From positions 1 to 21,076 of the IMG/VR virus record IMGVR_UViG_3300046008_000516: a stretch of DNA of 21,076 bases. One strand, 5' to 3'. Position numbers and translations under genes: made by a program. Shown piece by piece: positions 20,573-21,076 of this stretch. How positions within the stretch are numbered: position 1 is the first letter of the stretch; each line of letters starts with the position of its first letter. Below the pieces are notes generated by a model. That model did not search any database. It was not told the origin of the DNA and saw only the letters and a list, made by a program, of their open reading frames with translations. The DNA comes from a virus.

Positions 20573-20863
20573 TTATTTAATAACTTTCATTAGATCATCC
20601 GCATCTGTTACTCGCAATAAACACATATCTAAAATGAAATCATTTAATTGTGGATTTTTATCCTTTAATGTCACCAGTTCAACTACTATATGAACTGGTG
20701 ACAATGAACCAAACATATAATTACCCATATAAGTCAAGTTATTGGTTTCACACAATTGATTCTGATAGTCTAGTTTTACTTTACCTGGTGTTGTATCTTT
20801 ATACTCGATACACATAATATATTTTACTGTAGATTTTGAAATTTCAGTTTCTTGTAATAACAT
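20573..20863 (-). CDS. Phage protein of unknown function (96 aa)
   Basis: I start this gene at the ATG at 20863 (MLLQETEISK), which has an AGG ribosome site and lies 13 bases behind the previous stop. The ATG at 20896 would overlap the upstream gene by 20 bases and has no ribosome site. The 96-residue product is soluble with no motif I recognise. A perfect 11-bp hairpin lies inside its coding sequence (20671-20701). Confidence 0.7.
   Translation of the reverse strand: MLLQETEISKSTVKYIMCIEYKDTTPGKVKLDYQNQLCETNNLTYMGNYMFGSLSPVHIVVELVTLKDKNPQLNDFILDMCLLRVTDADDLMKVIK
20671..20701. repeat. Perfect 11-bp inverted repeat inside a gene
   Basis: TCACCAGTTCA (20671-20681) and TGAACTGGTGA (20691-20701) flank a nine-base loop, within the 96-aa gene. 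In RNA this makes a stable stem for such AT-rich sequence. There is no U-run after it. Confidence 0.55.
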
Positions 20864-20876
20864 AATTAACCTATAG

Positions 20877-21076
20877 TTAGTCTTTAATGCGTTCAATTTT
20901 TAATGAACCAAATTCTAATTCTTTACCTATAATATCATTCGTCAATGCTTTAATCTTGACGATATCATCTTCAGTTGGTTGATACTTGATACTGACATGA
21001 GGAATGAATTCAGGATAAGAATGTTTGAATCCTAATTCCTTTAACGCTTTATGTTGTTTTACTAAATCATCCGACC
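20877..21076 (-). CDS. Probable 2H phosphoesterase, C-terminal part (partial)
   Basis: The last 65 residues of a gene that continues past the window edge. The segment YPEFIPHVSIKYQPTEDDI contains an H-x-S motif (HVS) followed by an 'IKY' strand, and the end reads LEFGSLKIERIKD. This is the pattern of the second catalytic motif and last strand of 2H phosphoesterases (LigT/cyclic-phosphodiesterase fold). That superfamily includes RNA 2',3'-cyclic phosphodiesterases and the phage anti-CBASS enzyme Acb1 (T4 57B). The first H-x-S/T motif lies outside the window, so the assignment and subfamily stay tentative. Confidence 0.6.
   Translation of the reverse strand, partial: SDDLVKQHKALKELGFKHSYPEFIPHVSIKYQPTEDDIVKIKALTNDIIGKELEFGSLKIERIKD

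Noticed and set aside
1-21076. tRNA genes and CRISPR arrays
   Set aside because: No cloverleaf-like sequence or regularly spaced repeats were seen on either strand by eye.

Overview
The window is AT-rich phage DNA in which every convincing gene lies on the minus strand, so genes are read from high to low coordinates. Homologues of T4 genes 39, 52, 43, dexA and pseT, together with two lipoproteins carrying signal peptidase II lipoboxes, point to a large tailed phage distantly related to T4 that infects a Gram-negative bacterium. The host cannot be named from this sequence. Genes are tightly packed, often with ATGA-type overlaps. Five promoters of sigma-70 type (T-T/G-T/G-A-C-A-like -35, 17-nt spacer, TATAAT) and three hairpin terminators outline the transcription units.

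Right part (21076 to about 14180): the 3' end of a probable 2H phosphoesterase, several unknown small genes, and a unit that starts at a promoter near 19840. This unit runs through a histidine-rich lipoprotein, two adjacent genes built from three copies of one unrecognised module, a nucleotidyltransferase-fold protein and the two topoisomerase II subunits (39-like and 52-like). It ends at a strong terminator at 14181-14217. A 318-nt gene-poor gap follows, with AT-rich inverted repeats and a promoter.

Middle part (13966 to about 7000): a DUF4942-type DNA methyltransferase, small unknown and membrane proteins, polynucleotide kinase/3'-phosphatase (pseT-like), an AAA/NadR-like ATPase, a coiled-coil membrane protein next to a lipoprotein, and a DexA-like 3'-5' exonuclease.

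Left part (6950 to 2053): the most remarkable region, a family B DNA polymerase (gene 43) broken at or near its catalytic motifs by four different kinds of interruption. (1) Just after the Exo I motif, an HNH homing endonuclease, now degenerate, separates an N-terminal fragment. (2) Between motifs A and B, an in-frame TAA is followed immediately by a Shine-Dalgarno sequence and a restart ATG. (3) Inside motif B there is an ORF-less 259-nt group I intron. (4) Inside motif C (YADTD|S) there is a split intein whose N and C halves flank a separate gene for a Vsr-like homing endonuclease. The predicted active polymerase is therefore made of three polypeptides, one of them joined by protein trans-splicing from an mRNA that must first self-splice. 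The unit ends at a terminator at 2053-2090. The last 2 kb hold five small unknown genes and the first codons of a sixth.
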